From: Bifidobacterium pongonis
Lineage (GTDB): Bacteria > Actinomycetota > Actinomycetes > Actinomycetales > Bifidobacteriaceae
NCBI RefSeq assembly: GCF_019331805.1
Contig: NZ_JAHBBE010000020.1
Location: 1-50,354, forward strand
Reading direction: 5' to 3'
DNA: 50,354 nucleotides
The notes beneath the pieces are model-generated. The model worked only from the letters and a program-made list of their open reading frames with translations, made no database searches and was not told the DNA's origin. Made by a program: the position numbers and the translations under genes. Of this stretch, positions 1 to 7,555 are shown piece by piece; within the stretch, counting starts at the first letter, position 1; each line of letters opens with the position of its first letter.

Positions 1-183
1 AACGGCTCGTGCCTGACGGTCGCGCTGCTCGCGCCCCTGACGGGCGGGCTGGCCGTCATGCTGTGCCTGGACGCGGCCCGGCCCGGCCGGCGCCCCAGGG
101 CCGCGGAACGCTGGGAGGGAGAGCTCCTGCGGATCGCGCGCGCCGCGACCATCCGGCCAGGCAAAACGGAAACAGACGAATAA
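1..183 (+). CDS. C-terminal end of an unknown membrane protein (partial)
   Basis: Frame 1 is open from the first base of the window to a TAA at 181-183, giving the last 60 residues of a protein that begins outside the window. A hydrophobic segment (residues about 4-24, rich in Leu, Ala and Gly) is followed by an Arg-rich hydrophilic tail, which suggests a last transmembrane helix with a cytoplasmic end. The stretch is much richer in G and C than the following intergenic DNA, as expected of coding sequence here. A strong terminator follows at 221. I do not recognise the family from this fragment. Confidence 0.6.
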   Translation, partial: NGSCLTVALLAPLTGGLAVMLCLDAARPGRRPRAAERWEGELLRIARAATIRPGKTETDE

Positions 184-220
184 ACCAGCTGCATCAAGAA
201 AATATGCAATCAACAGAAAA

Positions 221-247
221 GCCCGGAGGCGACAACCTCCGGGCTTT
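221..247 (+). terminator. Rho-independent terminator of the partial gene
   Basis: Perfect 9-bp stem GCCCGGAGG/CCTCCGGGC (221-229 and 236-244) with a 6-base loop, followed by TTT. It lies 38 bases after the stop codon of the partial gene. Confidence 0.8.
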
Positions 248-520
248 AGAGAGAGAAGAGAGAAGAAGGGGATTCAATTATCGGGAACCTTGCGGTTCGG
301 GGCTTTTTGCAGCTGAGACACAGTTAACCTCCCCAACCTTCAGGAACCACCATGTTTTTCTGCGAGTTTCCTGAGAATCCACGCTCCTTGGCACGCACGG
401 CCGCATGCTCGCAACCACATGCCTGCAGTCGCACGCCTACAGTCACATGCCCGCCACAATCCACATGCCTGGAATCCGCACTCCCCCACCAAGCGCGTAT
501 CCCATATCCACATCCACACG

Positions 521-554
521 CAAACACAAACACAAACACAAACACAAACACAAC
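521..554. repeat. CAAACA hexanucleotide microsatellite
   Basis: About five and a half tandem copies of CAAACA, ending directly at the terminator stem at 554. It lies downstream of the UPF0210 gene on the minus strand, so a change in copy number would not alter a protein. Read on the minus strand it is the GT-rich tract that follows the terminator hairpin. Confidence 0.9.
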
Positions 555-575
555 GGCCCCTCCGCGGAGGGGCCG
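554..575 (-). terminator. Terminator downstream of the UPF0210 gene
   Basis: A 22-base perfect palindrome built on CGGCCCC and GGGGCCG, 28 bases beyond the stop codon of the minus-strand UPF0210 gene. On the minus strand it is followed by a GTGTTT-rich tract rather than a pure T run. Confidence 0.7.
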
Positions 576-603
576 AAGCAATGCACTCATGCGTGAAGAT
601 GCG

Positions 604-1968
604 CTAGTTCTTGAAGGAGTGGATCGGCGCCGGAATGCGGCCGCCACGGGTCACGAAGGCCTCGCAACTGGTCTGGTTCACCGGAATGATCGGCGCATAG
701 CCCATCAGGCCGCCGAAGTTGGCCATCTCGCCCACGCCCTTGCCTTCCACCGGAATCACGCGCACGGCGGTGGTCTTCTGGTTGACCATGCCAATGGCGG
801 CCTCGTCGGCGATGATGCCGGAAATGGTGGATGCGGTGGTGTCGCCGGGGATGGCGATCATGTCAAGACCGACGGAGCATACGCAGGTCATGGCCTCAAG
901 CTTTTCGATCTTCAGGCAGCCGTTGGTGGCCGCATCGATCATGTTCTTGTCTTCGGAAACCGGGATGAACGCGCCGGACAGGCCGCCCACGTAGGAGGAC
1001 GCCATGATGCCGCCCTTCTTCACCTGGTCGTTGAGCATGGCGAGCGCCGCGGTGGTGCCCGGAGCTCCGACCTGTTCGAGGCCGATCTTCTCCAGCACTT
1101 CGCCGACGGAATCACCCACGGCCGGGGTCGGGGCGAGCGAGAGATCGATGATGCCGAACGGTATGCCAAGGCGACGGGAGGCTTCCTGAGCCACCAGCTG
1201 GCCGACGCGCGTGATCTTGAACGCAGTGCGCTTGATGGTTTCGCACAGGAACTCGAAGTCCTTGCCCTTGGCCTCGTCCAATGCACGGGAGACCACGCCC
1301 GGGCCGGAAACGCCGACGTTGATCACGGCATCGCCTTCGGTCACGCCGTGGAAGCCGCCGGCCATGAACGGATTGTCGTCGGGGGCGTTGCAGAACGCCA
1401 CGAATTTCACGCAGCCGTAGGAGTCGTTGTCGGCGGTGGCGTGCGCGATGTCCTTGATGATGTGGCCGAGCAGTTCGACGGAGTTCATGTCGATGCCGGT
1501 CTTGGTGGAGCCCACGTTCACGGAGGAGCACACGATGTCGGTTTCGGAAAGCGCCTGCGGCAGGGAGCGTATGAGCATCTCCTCGGCCGGGGTCATGGAC
1601 TTGGACACGAGCGCGGAGTAGCCGCCGATCAGGTCGACGCCGACCTTCTTGGCCGCGCGGTCGAGTGCGTGCGCGATCTTGACGAAATCCTCGGAGCTCT
1701 TGCAAGAGCTTGCGCCGACCAGCGAGATCGGGGTGACGGTGATGCGCTTGTTGACGATCGGGATGCCGTAGTCGCGTTCGATGGCCTGGCCGGTGGATAC
1801 GAGATCCTTGGCATAGGTGGTGATCTTGTTGTAGATGTTCTCGCAGACCTCGTCGACGCTGTCGGCGGCGCAGTCCAGCAGGCTGATGCCCATGGTGATG
1901 GTGCGCACGTCGAGCTTCTCCTGCTCGATCATCTTGTTGGTCTCGTGGACCTCCATGATATTCAGCAT
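604..1968 (-). CDS. UPF0210 (DUF711) family protein
   Basis: A 454-residue protein matching the UPF0210/DUF711 family in length and in conserved blocks, including the N-terminal [14 protein letters not shown] and the Gly-rich internal stretches. The family is related in fold to the glycyl-radical enzyme (PFL-like) barrel, but its biochemical role is not established. The start at 1968 has a clear AAGGAAG Shine-Dalgarno sequence 5 bases upstream. It lies 57 bases downstream of the ACT-domain gene on the same strand, the conserved ACT/UPF0210 pairing seen in many Gram-positive bacteria, so the two are probably one operon. This suggests control by a small metabolite sensed by the ACT protein, which is inference. 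Confidence 0.93.
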   Translation of the reverse strand: MLNIMEVHETNKMIEQEKLDVRTITMGISLLDCAADSVDEVCENIYNKITTYAKDLVSTGQAIERDYGIPIVNKRITVTPISLVGASSCKSSEDFVKIAHALDRAAKKVGVDLIGGYSALVSKSMTPAEEMLIRSLPQALSETDIVCSSVNVGSTKTGIDMNSVELLGHIIKDIAHATADNDSYGCVKFVAFCNAPDDNPFMAGGFHGVTEGDAVINVGVSGPGVVSRALDEAKGKDFEFLCETIKRTAFKITRVGQLVAQEASRRLGIPFGIIDLSLAPTPAVGDSVGEVLEKIGLEQVGAPGTTAALAMLNDQVKKGGIMASSYVGGLSGAFIPVSEDKNMIDAATNGCLKIEKLEAMTCVCSVGLDMIAIPGDTTASTISGIIADEAAIGMVNQKTTAVRVIPVEGKGVGEMANFGGLMGYAPIIPVNQTSCEAFVTRGGRIPAPIHSFKN

Positions 1969-2025
1969 GGTTCTTCCTTATGGTTGCTCGGATTCGAAGA
2001 TTCGGTTACTTGCCTGGCGTGCGGC

Positions 2026-2298
2026 TCAGACGCGGTGCATCTTGGTGAAGATCTCTTCACGCTGGCAGCGGATGCGCACGCCGATCTCCTCGCCGAGCTT
2101 GTCGAGATCGTCGACGACGGTGCCGAATTCCTCGTCGGCGTTGGAGTAGTCCACAATCATCATCATGTTGAAGAAACCGTCGATGATGGTCTGCGAAATG
2201 TCGAGTACGTTGACCTTGTGCGCGGAAAGATAGGTGCAGACGCGTGCGATGATGCCGACAGTGTCCTGACCGACGACGGTGATGATTGCCTTGTTCAT
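2026..2298 (-). CDS. ACT domain protein (UPF0237)
   Basis: A 90-residue single ACT domain: beta strand KAIITVVGQDTVGII at the N-terminus, then a helix with CTYLSAHKVNVLDIS and strand MMMIVDYS, the usual beta-alpha-beta-beta-alpha-beta order. Stand-alone ACT proteins of this type (UPF0237) are thought to bind amino acids or other small ligands. The AGGGAG ribosome binding site 4 bases before ATG supports the start. It is the first gene of a two-gene unit with the UPF0210 gene. No DNA-binding part is present, so if it regulates anything it does so through protein contact. Confidence 0.93.
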   Translation of the reverse strand: MNKAIITVVGQDTVGIIARVCTYLSAHKVNVLDISQTIIDGFFNMMMIVDYSNADEEFGTVVDDLDKLGEEIGVRIRCQREEIFTKMHRV

Positions 2299-2605
2299 GG
2301 AACTCCCTAATCGTTAGGTGCGAATATCCAGTTACCGCCTCGGCGAATTGCCGGACGTGCCCCCAAGTATAGGAAAGGCACGCGCCAAAGCGCGCTTTTT
2401 TGCCGCTTTCGCGTTACATGTTGAGACGCCGCGCTTCATGCCCGTGCGGCGTCAAACGTTTGCTGGATTCCGTGTCGCGATGAGGCCATAGCGGAATAAG
2501 GGCGAGGCGCCGAGCGCATTGCCCGTCGTCTCGCCCTTATATCCCATGCCCGTTGCCGGTTGGCGCTATCCGGTATCGAAAAGCGCCGCCCGGTATGCCC
2601 GGCGT
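2299..2605. other. Intergenic region between the MFS gene and the ACT gene
   Basis: It holds the MFS terminator (listed separately), a small CGCGC-CAAA-GCGCG hairpin followed by seven T on the plus strand (2381-2402) and the presumed promoter of the ACT/UPF0210 pair just above 2298. The plus-strand hairpin has no plus-strand gene before it, so it may stop antisense transcription. No gene is seen. Confidence 0.5.
2496..2540 (-). terminator. Terminator downstream of the MFS gene
   Basis: Perfect 11-bp inverted repeat ATAAGGGCGAG/CTCGCCCTTAT with a 23-base loop, beginning 66 bases beyond the MFS stop codon. The loop is long, so this is a moderate call. Confidence 0.55.
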
Positions 2606-4078
2606 TTACCGGTGCGCGCGCTCCTCTTTCAGGAAGAGCGACAGCACCGCCACGAGCACGATCAGCACCAGGCCGAATATGTAGCCGTATCGGGAGCCTG
2701 CGACGAATCCTTGCGCTTCGGTCGCGCCGGTTCCCAAGCCCAGCAGGCAGGTCGCCACGGACGTGCCGATCGCGCCCACGACCTGCTGCATGGTGTTGAG
2801 GATGGTGGATCCGTCGGCGGCGAGTTCCCTGGGCAGACCTTTCAGCGCGGCGGATTGTGCGGATTGCTGCATGAGCGGAATGCCGATCATAAATACGACG
2901 TGTGCGAGCACGAAGAAGGCCGGCGCGGTGTCGACGCCGATGGCGAGGAACAGCAGCGAACCGATGAACGCCAATACGATGCCGCCCCATACGAGCGGCC
3001 GGGCTCCGACCTTGTCGTACATGCGGCCTGATGCGAAGGAGCAGACGGCGTTGACCACGCCGCCGGCGAGCATCAGCATGCCTGCCGTGGAGGTGCTGAG
3101 GCCAAGTCCGCGCTGCAGTTCCTGCGGGGCGAGGTACATGATCGCCAGCGTGCAGGCGAACGAGCAGGTCACCATCAGCGCCGGGATGCGGAAGGTCGCG
3201 ATGCCGAGCGCGCGCAGGTCAAGTACGGGGTTGCCGATGTGCAGCTGACGGTAGGCGTAGTATGCGATGACGAGTATGCCGATTGCCAGTAGGGCGATGA
3301 CCAGGGCGGAGAAGCCCATGTCGGCTACCAGGCTCACGCCTGCCACGAGGCAGCCGAAGCCGATGATGGAGGCGATGACGGACGGCATGTCGATCTTCGG
3401 ATGCGTCGTTTCGATCGGGGTGATGAAGAACGCCGCGGTGCAGATGATCGCGATGACGGCGACGATGGCGAATAGTATGAAGATCGCACGCCAGGAGAAT
3501 GCGCCGATCATGAGGCCGGACAGGGTGGGTCCGATGACTGGCGCGAACATGATGACCAGTCCGGCGACGCCGTTGGCCGCGCCGATTTTCTTCGGCGGGA
3601 AGACGCGCATGATGGCGGCGTACATGGTCGGCAGCACGATGCCTGTGCCGATGCCTTGGATGATGCGTCCGGCCAGTACCAGCGGGAAGATCGGTGCCGC
3701 GGCAGACATCACCGATCCCACGAGGAAGCATGCGAGTGCGATTAGTACGAGGGCTTTCGCTTTGATCCATTTGAGCAGGAAGCCTACGCAGGGCAGGATC
3801 ACGCCGATGGCGAGCATGTAGCCGACCACCATCCATTGCGCTGTGCCTGTGGTGATGTCGAATGCCGTGCATAGGTCGGGCAGCGCGATGTTCATGGATG
3901 TTTCCGACAGCATGCCGAGGAATGCGCCGATATACAGGCCGAGCATTACTTTGTGGGGGTGTTCGAAGCGGGGCTGCTGCATGGCGCCGTGCGCGCCGTT
4001 GGATGCGATATTGTGTTCGGAATTCTTGTTTACGCGTGCAGTTTCACTGACTGCGGGGGTTGTCTGATGTTCGGACAA
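2606..4078 (-). CDS. MFS multidrug exporter, DHA2 (EmrB/QacA) type
   Basis: 490 residues with a hydrophilic N-terminus of about 43 residues, then about 13-14 hydrophobic segments, the size and layout of 14-helix DHA2 proton antiporters. Family features are visible: SMNIALPDL in helix 1, MVVGYMLAIGVILPCVGFL in helix 2, LAGRIIQGIGTGIVLP in helix 4 and the antiporter motif-C like PVIGPTLSG in helix 5. It probably exports drugs or other amphipathic compounds across the cytoplasmic membrane; the substrate is unknown. The start is TTG with AGAGG 5 bases upstream; there is no ATG before residue 33. It is divergent from the YihY gene, with a long inverted repeat in the gap that may be its operator. 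Confidence 0.9.
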   Translation of the reverse strand: MSEHQTTPAVSETARVNKNSEHNIASNGAHGAMQQPRFEHPHKVMLGLYIGAFLGMLSETSMNIALPDLCTAFDITTGTAQWMVVGYMLAIGVILPCVGFLLKWIKAKALVLIALACFLVGSVMSAAAPIFPLVLAGRIIQGIGTGIVLPTMYAAIMRVFPPKKIGAANGVAGLVIMFAPVIGPTLSGLMIGAFSWRAIFILFAIVAVIAIICTAAFFITPIETTHPKIDMPSVIASIIGFGCLVAGVSLVADMGFSALVIALLAIGILVIAYYAYRQLHIGNPVLDLRALGIATFRIPALMVTCSFACTLAIMYLAPQELQRGLGLSTSTAGMLMLAGGVVNAVCSFASGRMYDKVGARPLVWGGIVLAFIGSLLFLAIGVDTAPAFFVLAHVVFMIGIPLMQQSAQSAALKGLPRELAADGSTILNTMQQVVGAIGTSVATCLLGLGTGATEAQGFVAGSRYGYIFGLVLIVLVAVLSLFLKEERAHR

Positions 4079-4380
4079 CGTGACCTCTGTTTTCTCTCAA
4101 TGCGCGCTCGTGCCCGTCCTATCGTTCCTTCATTGGCACAATCCGCGCGTTATTCACTCGGTACTTGTGCCAACGAAACAGCTCTGCTGTAGTGACGCTT
4201 CGGTTTCGCGGCAAAGAAAAACCGCATGTCATGCTGATTGGTATCGGCTATGCCATGCGGTTTTCGAAAACATCGGTCACGCTATCATGATTACGATTGC
4301 TTCGTAAGCTGCTTGGGCGTGTCGCGTTTCGACGGCGAGGCATTCCCGGGTTGCGGGCGAATCTCCTCTACAGTGGAGTC
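4079..4380. other. Divergent control region MFS / YihY
   Basis: 302 bases without a gene. Besides the TTGGCACAA repeat, it holds a 12-base stem AAAACCGCATG/CATGCGGTTTT (about 4217-4264) around a 25-base loop, followed by TTTTCG on the plus strand. Its position before YihY, rather than after a gene, makes it look like an upstream terminator or attenuator for transcription entering from the divergent side. Confidence 0.4.
4133..4173 (-). promoter_or_regulatory. Candidate operator: TTGGCACAA inverted repeat
   Basis: TTGGCACAA (4133-4141) and TTGTGCCAA (4165-4173) are perfect 9-bp inverted copies with centres 32 bp apart, about three helical turns. They lie 55-95 bp upstream of the MFS start. 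The geometry fits two half sites or a looped repressor, but no regulator is encoded next to it. Confidence 0.4.
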
Positions 4381-5358
4381 ATGGGTAGCAAGATAACGCG
4401 GATATTGACGCTGATCGACCACGCGTTCGTGTTTTGGAACAATACGTTTCCCGGGCGCATCATCAGCCGTTATGGCCGTCGTAACGGCGGGACGCTCGCC
4501 AACGGCATGGCTTACAATCTGCTGTTCGCGTTTTTCTCGGGCATTTGGACGGTGTTCGCCGTTGTCGCGTTGTTCTTCACCAAGAACATCGCTTTGTTGG
4601 ATTGGCTTGTTTCTTCGCTTGAACATGCGATTCCGGGGTTGAGCATCACCGATTCCATGGTGAGCGGCGTTTCTTTCACCATGACGTGGACCGGCGTGCT
4701 GACGTTCTGCATTTTCGTGTGGAAGGTGTTGTGTTGTCTTGATGCGTGGCGTAATGCCGCGTGGACGATGATGGATGATCCGAAACCGTTTTTCGACCCG
4801 TTTCAGATTCGCTTGTGGGATGGTGTCGCGTTCATTCTGGTGGCGTTGCTGTTTATCGTTTCCAGTATCGCCGGCGTGGTTTCGGGTGGTATTGTGCGGC
4901 GTATCGTCAATCTGCTGCAGCGGTTCAATATGTTGAGGGGTACCAATACCGCGATCACGAATTCGGTGTTGCTTGATCTTTCCGCGTTCACGATCGGTTT
5001 GGTGTTGAATGTTCTGCTGATCGCGTTGATGTTCTGTTTTGTGGCGCGTATTCGTTGCGATAGGCGGCTGATTGTTTTCGTCTGTTTGATCGGCGGCTTG
5101 TCGATTTCCGTGCTTCAGCTGTTGGGGAGCCGTCTGTTGGGCGGTGCGACGTCGAATCCGTTGTTGGCTCCGTTCAGCATGTTCATCGGCGTGCTGATCT
5201 GGTTCAGTTTCATTGCGCAGATTCTGATGTATTGCGCCGCGTTCATTGGCGAGGCGCAGTCCACGCTTGATGAATGGGGTGATGGCGAGCGGGAGTTGAA
5301 GGCCATCGAGTCGAGGATGGCTGTGGTCAAACGGCGGAAGCGTTCGAAGGAAGTTTGA
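4381..5358 (+). CDS. YihY/BrkB family inner membrane protein
   Basis: 325 residues with about six transmembrane segments and the family-typical beginning TLANGMAYNLLFAFFSGIW, which matches the conserved YihY/virulence factor BrkB pattern (an amphipathic A-Y-Y/N-LLFA segment). The family is widespread, its transport role is not settled and the old RNase BN label is wrong. The ATG at 4381 is chosen over an upstream in-frame start because GGAG lies 4 bases before it. The last 30 residues are charged and cytoplasmic. It ends 110 bases from the convergent DeoR gene; the gap has only a weak GGCGGC/GCCGCC stem and GTTCG-rich sequence. Confidence 0.9.
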   Translation: MGSKITRILTLIDHAFVFWNNTFPGRIISRYGRRNGGTLANGMAYNLLFAFFSGIWTVFAVVALFFTKNIALLDWLVSSLEHAIPGLSITDSMVSGVSFTMTWTGVLTFCIFVWKVLCCLDAWRNAAWTMMDDPKPFFDPFQIRLWDGVAFILVALLFIVSSIAGVVSGGIVRRIVNLLQRFNMLRGTNTAITNSVLLDLSAFTIGLVLNVLLIALMFCFVARIRCDRRLIVFVCLIGGLSISVLQLLGSRLLGGATSNPLLAPFSMFIGVLIWFSFIAQILMYCAAFIGEAQSTLDEWGDGERELKAIESRMAVVKRRKRSKEV

Positions 5359-5468
5359 GCGGCGGCGCTGGCGTCGTGCGGTGCCGCCCGGGCGCACTCG
5401 ACCGTTCGTCTGTTCGACGTTCGCCAGTTCGGCGTTCGTCGTTCAGTGGCGGGTGGCGGCTTGGCCGT

Positions 5469-6287
5469 TTATTCGCGGATGTCGGAGGTTTCCTCGGTGG
5501 AGGGTTCGATCTGCTTGGCCAATACGAGTTCGTTCACCAGTTCGCGGGTTTTCGCCGCGGTTTCGGGGTCGAGGCCGTCGTCGGTGATCACCGTGTCCAC
5601 CTGTTCGAATCTGGCGAACAGCGAGAGCGACGTGCAGCTCCACTTTGTGTGGTCGGTGAGGATGATGGTGCGGTCGGCGATGTCCATCATTGCCATGTCG
5701 GTGGCGGCTTCGAGCGAGTTCGGCATCAGGAAGCCTCTGGGGATTGAGACGGAGTGTGTTCCCAGGAATACGGTGTTGACGCGCAGTGATGCGATCACTT
5801 TGTCGGCGATGGGGCCGACGAGCGAGTTGGATCGGGTGATCACGCCGCCGGTGACGATGACTTCGACGTCTTTCGATTCGAGCGCCTGTACGAGTTCCGC
5901 CACGGGGATCGAGTTGGTGAGGATGGTGATGCCGCTCGCCTGCTGGCTTTCGAGCAGGTGTTGAGCGAATACGTAGGCGGTGGTGCCGCCGCCGATGGCG
6001 ATCACGTCGCCGGGCGACACGTAGCTTACGGCTTTTTGCGCGATGGCGTCTTTCAGCCCGATGTCCATCTGCGATTTGACGGAGAACAGGGGTTCGCTCA
6101 GCAGCGTGCTGGTGGTGACCGCGCCGCCGTGCACCCGCTTGAGCAGGCCTTTGTCGGCGAGTTCCGCGATGTCGCGTCGAACGGTCATCGCGGAAACGCC
6201 AAGTTCCTTGCTCAGTGCCGTGATGCGGACGGCACCGCGGGTGCGCAGACGGCTAAGGATCAGGTGTTGACGCTGTGACGAAATCAT
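5469..6287 (-). CDS. DeoR/GlpR family transcriptional regulator
   Basis: 272 residues. The N-terminus is a winged helix: SSQRQHLILSRLRTRGAVRITALSKELGVSAMTVRRDIAELADKGLL (residues about 2-50) with the canonical VSxMTVRRDI recognition helix, followed by RVHGGA. Residues 75-235 form the DeoR sensor domain of the sugar-phosphate-isomerase fold, with IGGGTTAY as phosphate-binding loop. It is probably a repressor answering to a phosphorylated sugar. The ATG at 6287 is preceded by GATAAT six bases upstream and no Shine-Dalgarno sequence, so it may be leaderless; a GTG two codons earlier is the alternative. No sugar operon lies next to it, so the target is unknown. Confidence 0.92.
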   Translation of the reverse strand: MISSQRQHLILSRLRTRGAVRITALSKELGVSAMTVRRDIAELADKGLLKRVHGGAVTTSTLLSEPLFSVKSQMDIGLKDAIAQKAVSYVSPGDVIAIGGGTTAYVFAQHLLESQQASGITILTNSIPVAELVQALESKDVEVIVTGGVITRSNSLVGPIADKVIASLRVNTVFLGTHSVSIPRGFLMPNSLEAATDMAMMDIADRTIILTDHTKWSCTSLSLFARFEQVDTVITDDGLDPETAAKTRELVNELVLAKQIEPSTEETSDIRE

Positions 6288-6376
6288 GTGCACATTATCG
6301 CACGCAATACACCATTAATCAAAACAGCTTGTACGTTTTCATGTCGGATTATGTGCTGTTTCGCCGGAGCGTCCGT

Positions 6377-7525
6377 TTACAGATCGGCTCCCACCGCATC
6401 GGCCACATGCTCGAAGCCGTCGCGCTTGAGCAGCTGCGCCAGGCCGCGCTTGAGCACGGTGATCTGCTGCGGACCGCGGTACATCAGGGCGGAGATGAAC
6501 ATCACCAGATCGGCACCCGCGCGGATCTTCGCGTACGCCTGCTCCGGGGTGAACACGCCGCCGATGCCCGCGATGGCGAAACGGTCGCCGTACGTGCGGC
6601 GCACCTGCGCCACCAGCGCCTCGGACGCCTTCGTGCACGGGCCGCCGGAAAGGCCACCCTCCCAATCGCGCGGAATCTCCATACCGGTGCGATCCTTCTG
6701 CAGATTGGCCAGCGACACGCCTTGCACGTTATGCTCGGCGAGAACATCGAGCAGTTCATGCAGTTCGCCCCACGACTTGTTCAACGGCAGCTTCACCAGC
6801 GTGGGCTGCGGGCGGTCGATCTCATCCAGCGCGGAGAAGAGTCTGTCGAGGTTCTCCGGTTTTTCGGTGAACGGTTCGCCGGCCGTGGTGTTCGGGCAGG
6901 AGACGTTCACTTCGACCATGGCAGTACGGCCCGCCGCACGACGCATCGAAATGCAGTAATCCTCGATGCCCTCGTCCATATCGCCGACCTTGTCGTCGTT
7001 GGTGCGGGCGATCGACACGGAGACCTGCATGTCACGGGCGTTCGTCCACGCCTGCTCGGCACGGTCGATCACCTTGTCGGAGCCCATGTTGGCCAGGCCG
7101 ACATGCACCATCATCGAATCGTATTCCGGGAGCCTGTGGAACCACGGCTTCGGATTGCCCGGGCACGGGCGGGACGTGGTGGAACCCACCGTCTCGAAAC
7201 CGAAGCCCACATTGTCCATCAGGACCGGCATCTCGCAGTTCTTGTCCAAGCCGGCGGACAGGCCGAACGGGTTGGTGAACTTCACGCCCATGACTTCGGT
7301 CTCCAGCACCGGGTCGGTGTAGTTGAGCATCTCGCGACATGCCCACATCAGCGGCGGCACGCGCTTGGTGACCTTGCAGAACGTGATCATATTGTCATGC
7401 GCCTGGTCCGGCGGCACGTTGAACACGAAATTCGGTTTGATGATGTTCTTATAGCCGAAGGTGAACAGGTCCGTGGTGGCCTTGTTCACGGCATCATGCC
7501 AGAAGCTTTCGGAAACGTAGCTCAT
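6377..7525 (-). CDS. Dihydroorotate dehydrogenase-like flavoprotein
   Basis: 382 residues, an FMN TIM barrel of the dihydroorotate dehydrogenase family. It has the class 2 style helical start (residues 1-60, with PPDQAHDNM), NPFGLSAGLDKN (85-96), the PGNPKPWFHRLPE block (122-134) and the GIGGVFTPEQAYAKIRAGA phosphate-binding region near the C-terminus. The active-site segment reads EVNVSCPNT with Cys210 where class 2 enzymes normally have Ser, so the catalytic base looks like that of class 1. AAAGGACG before ATG 7525 fixes the start. It follows the OYE gene by 30 bases on the same strand, so the two flavoenzymes are co-transcribed. It could be a second pyrimidine enzyme or have moved to another substrate. 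Confidence 0.85.
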   Translation of the reverse strand: MSYVSESFWHDAVNKATTDLFTFGYKNIIKPNFVFNVPPDQAHDNMITFCKVTKRVPPLMWACREMLNYTDPVLETEVMGVKFTNPFGLSAGLDKNCEMPVLMDNVGFGFETVGSTTSRPCPGNPKPWFHRLPEYDSMMVHVGLANMGSDKVIDRAEQAWTNARDMQVSVSIARTNDDKVGDMDEGIEDYCISMRRAAGRTAMVEVNVSCPNTTAGEPFTEKPENLDRLFSALDEIDRPQPTLVKLPLNKSWGELHELLDVLAEHNVQGVSLANLQKDRTGMEIPRDWEGGLSGGPCTKASEALVAQVRRTYGDRFAIAGIGGVFTPEQAYAKIRAGADLVMFISALMYRGPQQITVLKRGLAQLLKRDGFEHVADAVGADL

Positions 7526-7555
7526 AGTCGTCCTTTCGCAATGCGGTGGCACACG

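Larger units (their letters stand above)
184..603. other. 420-bp intergenic region without a supported gene
   Basis: Apart from the two terminators and the CAAACA repeat listed separately, this region shows several loose copies of CACATGCC (around 416-470) and an imperfect inverted repeat around CAGGAA/TTCCTG (341-374). Reading frames crossing it have no Shine-Dalgarno signal and encode simple repeats. I see no gene. Confidence 0.6.

Noticed and set aside
521..554. CRISPR array
   Set aside because: The repeat unit is only 6 bp without spacers. No CRISPR array or cas gene was seen anywhere in the window.
352..2310. 652-residue plus-strand open frame
   Set aside because: It is the mirror of the UPF0210 and ACT genes, rich in His, Asp and Gly in the way antisense frames of GC-rich genes are, with no ribosome binding site or domain.
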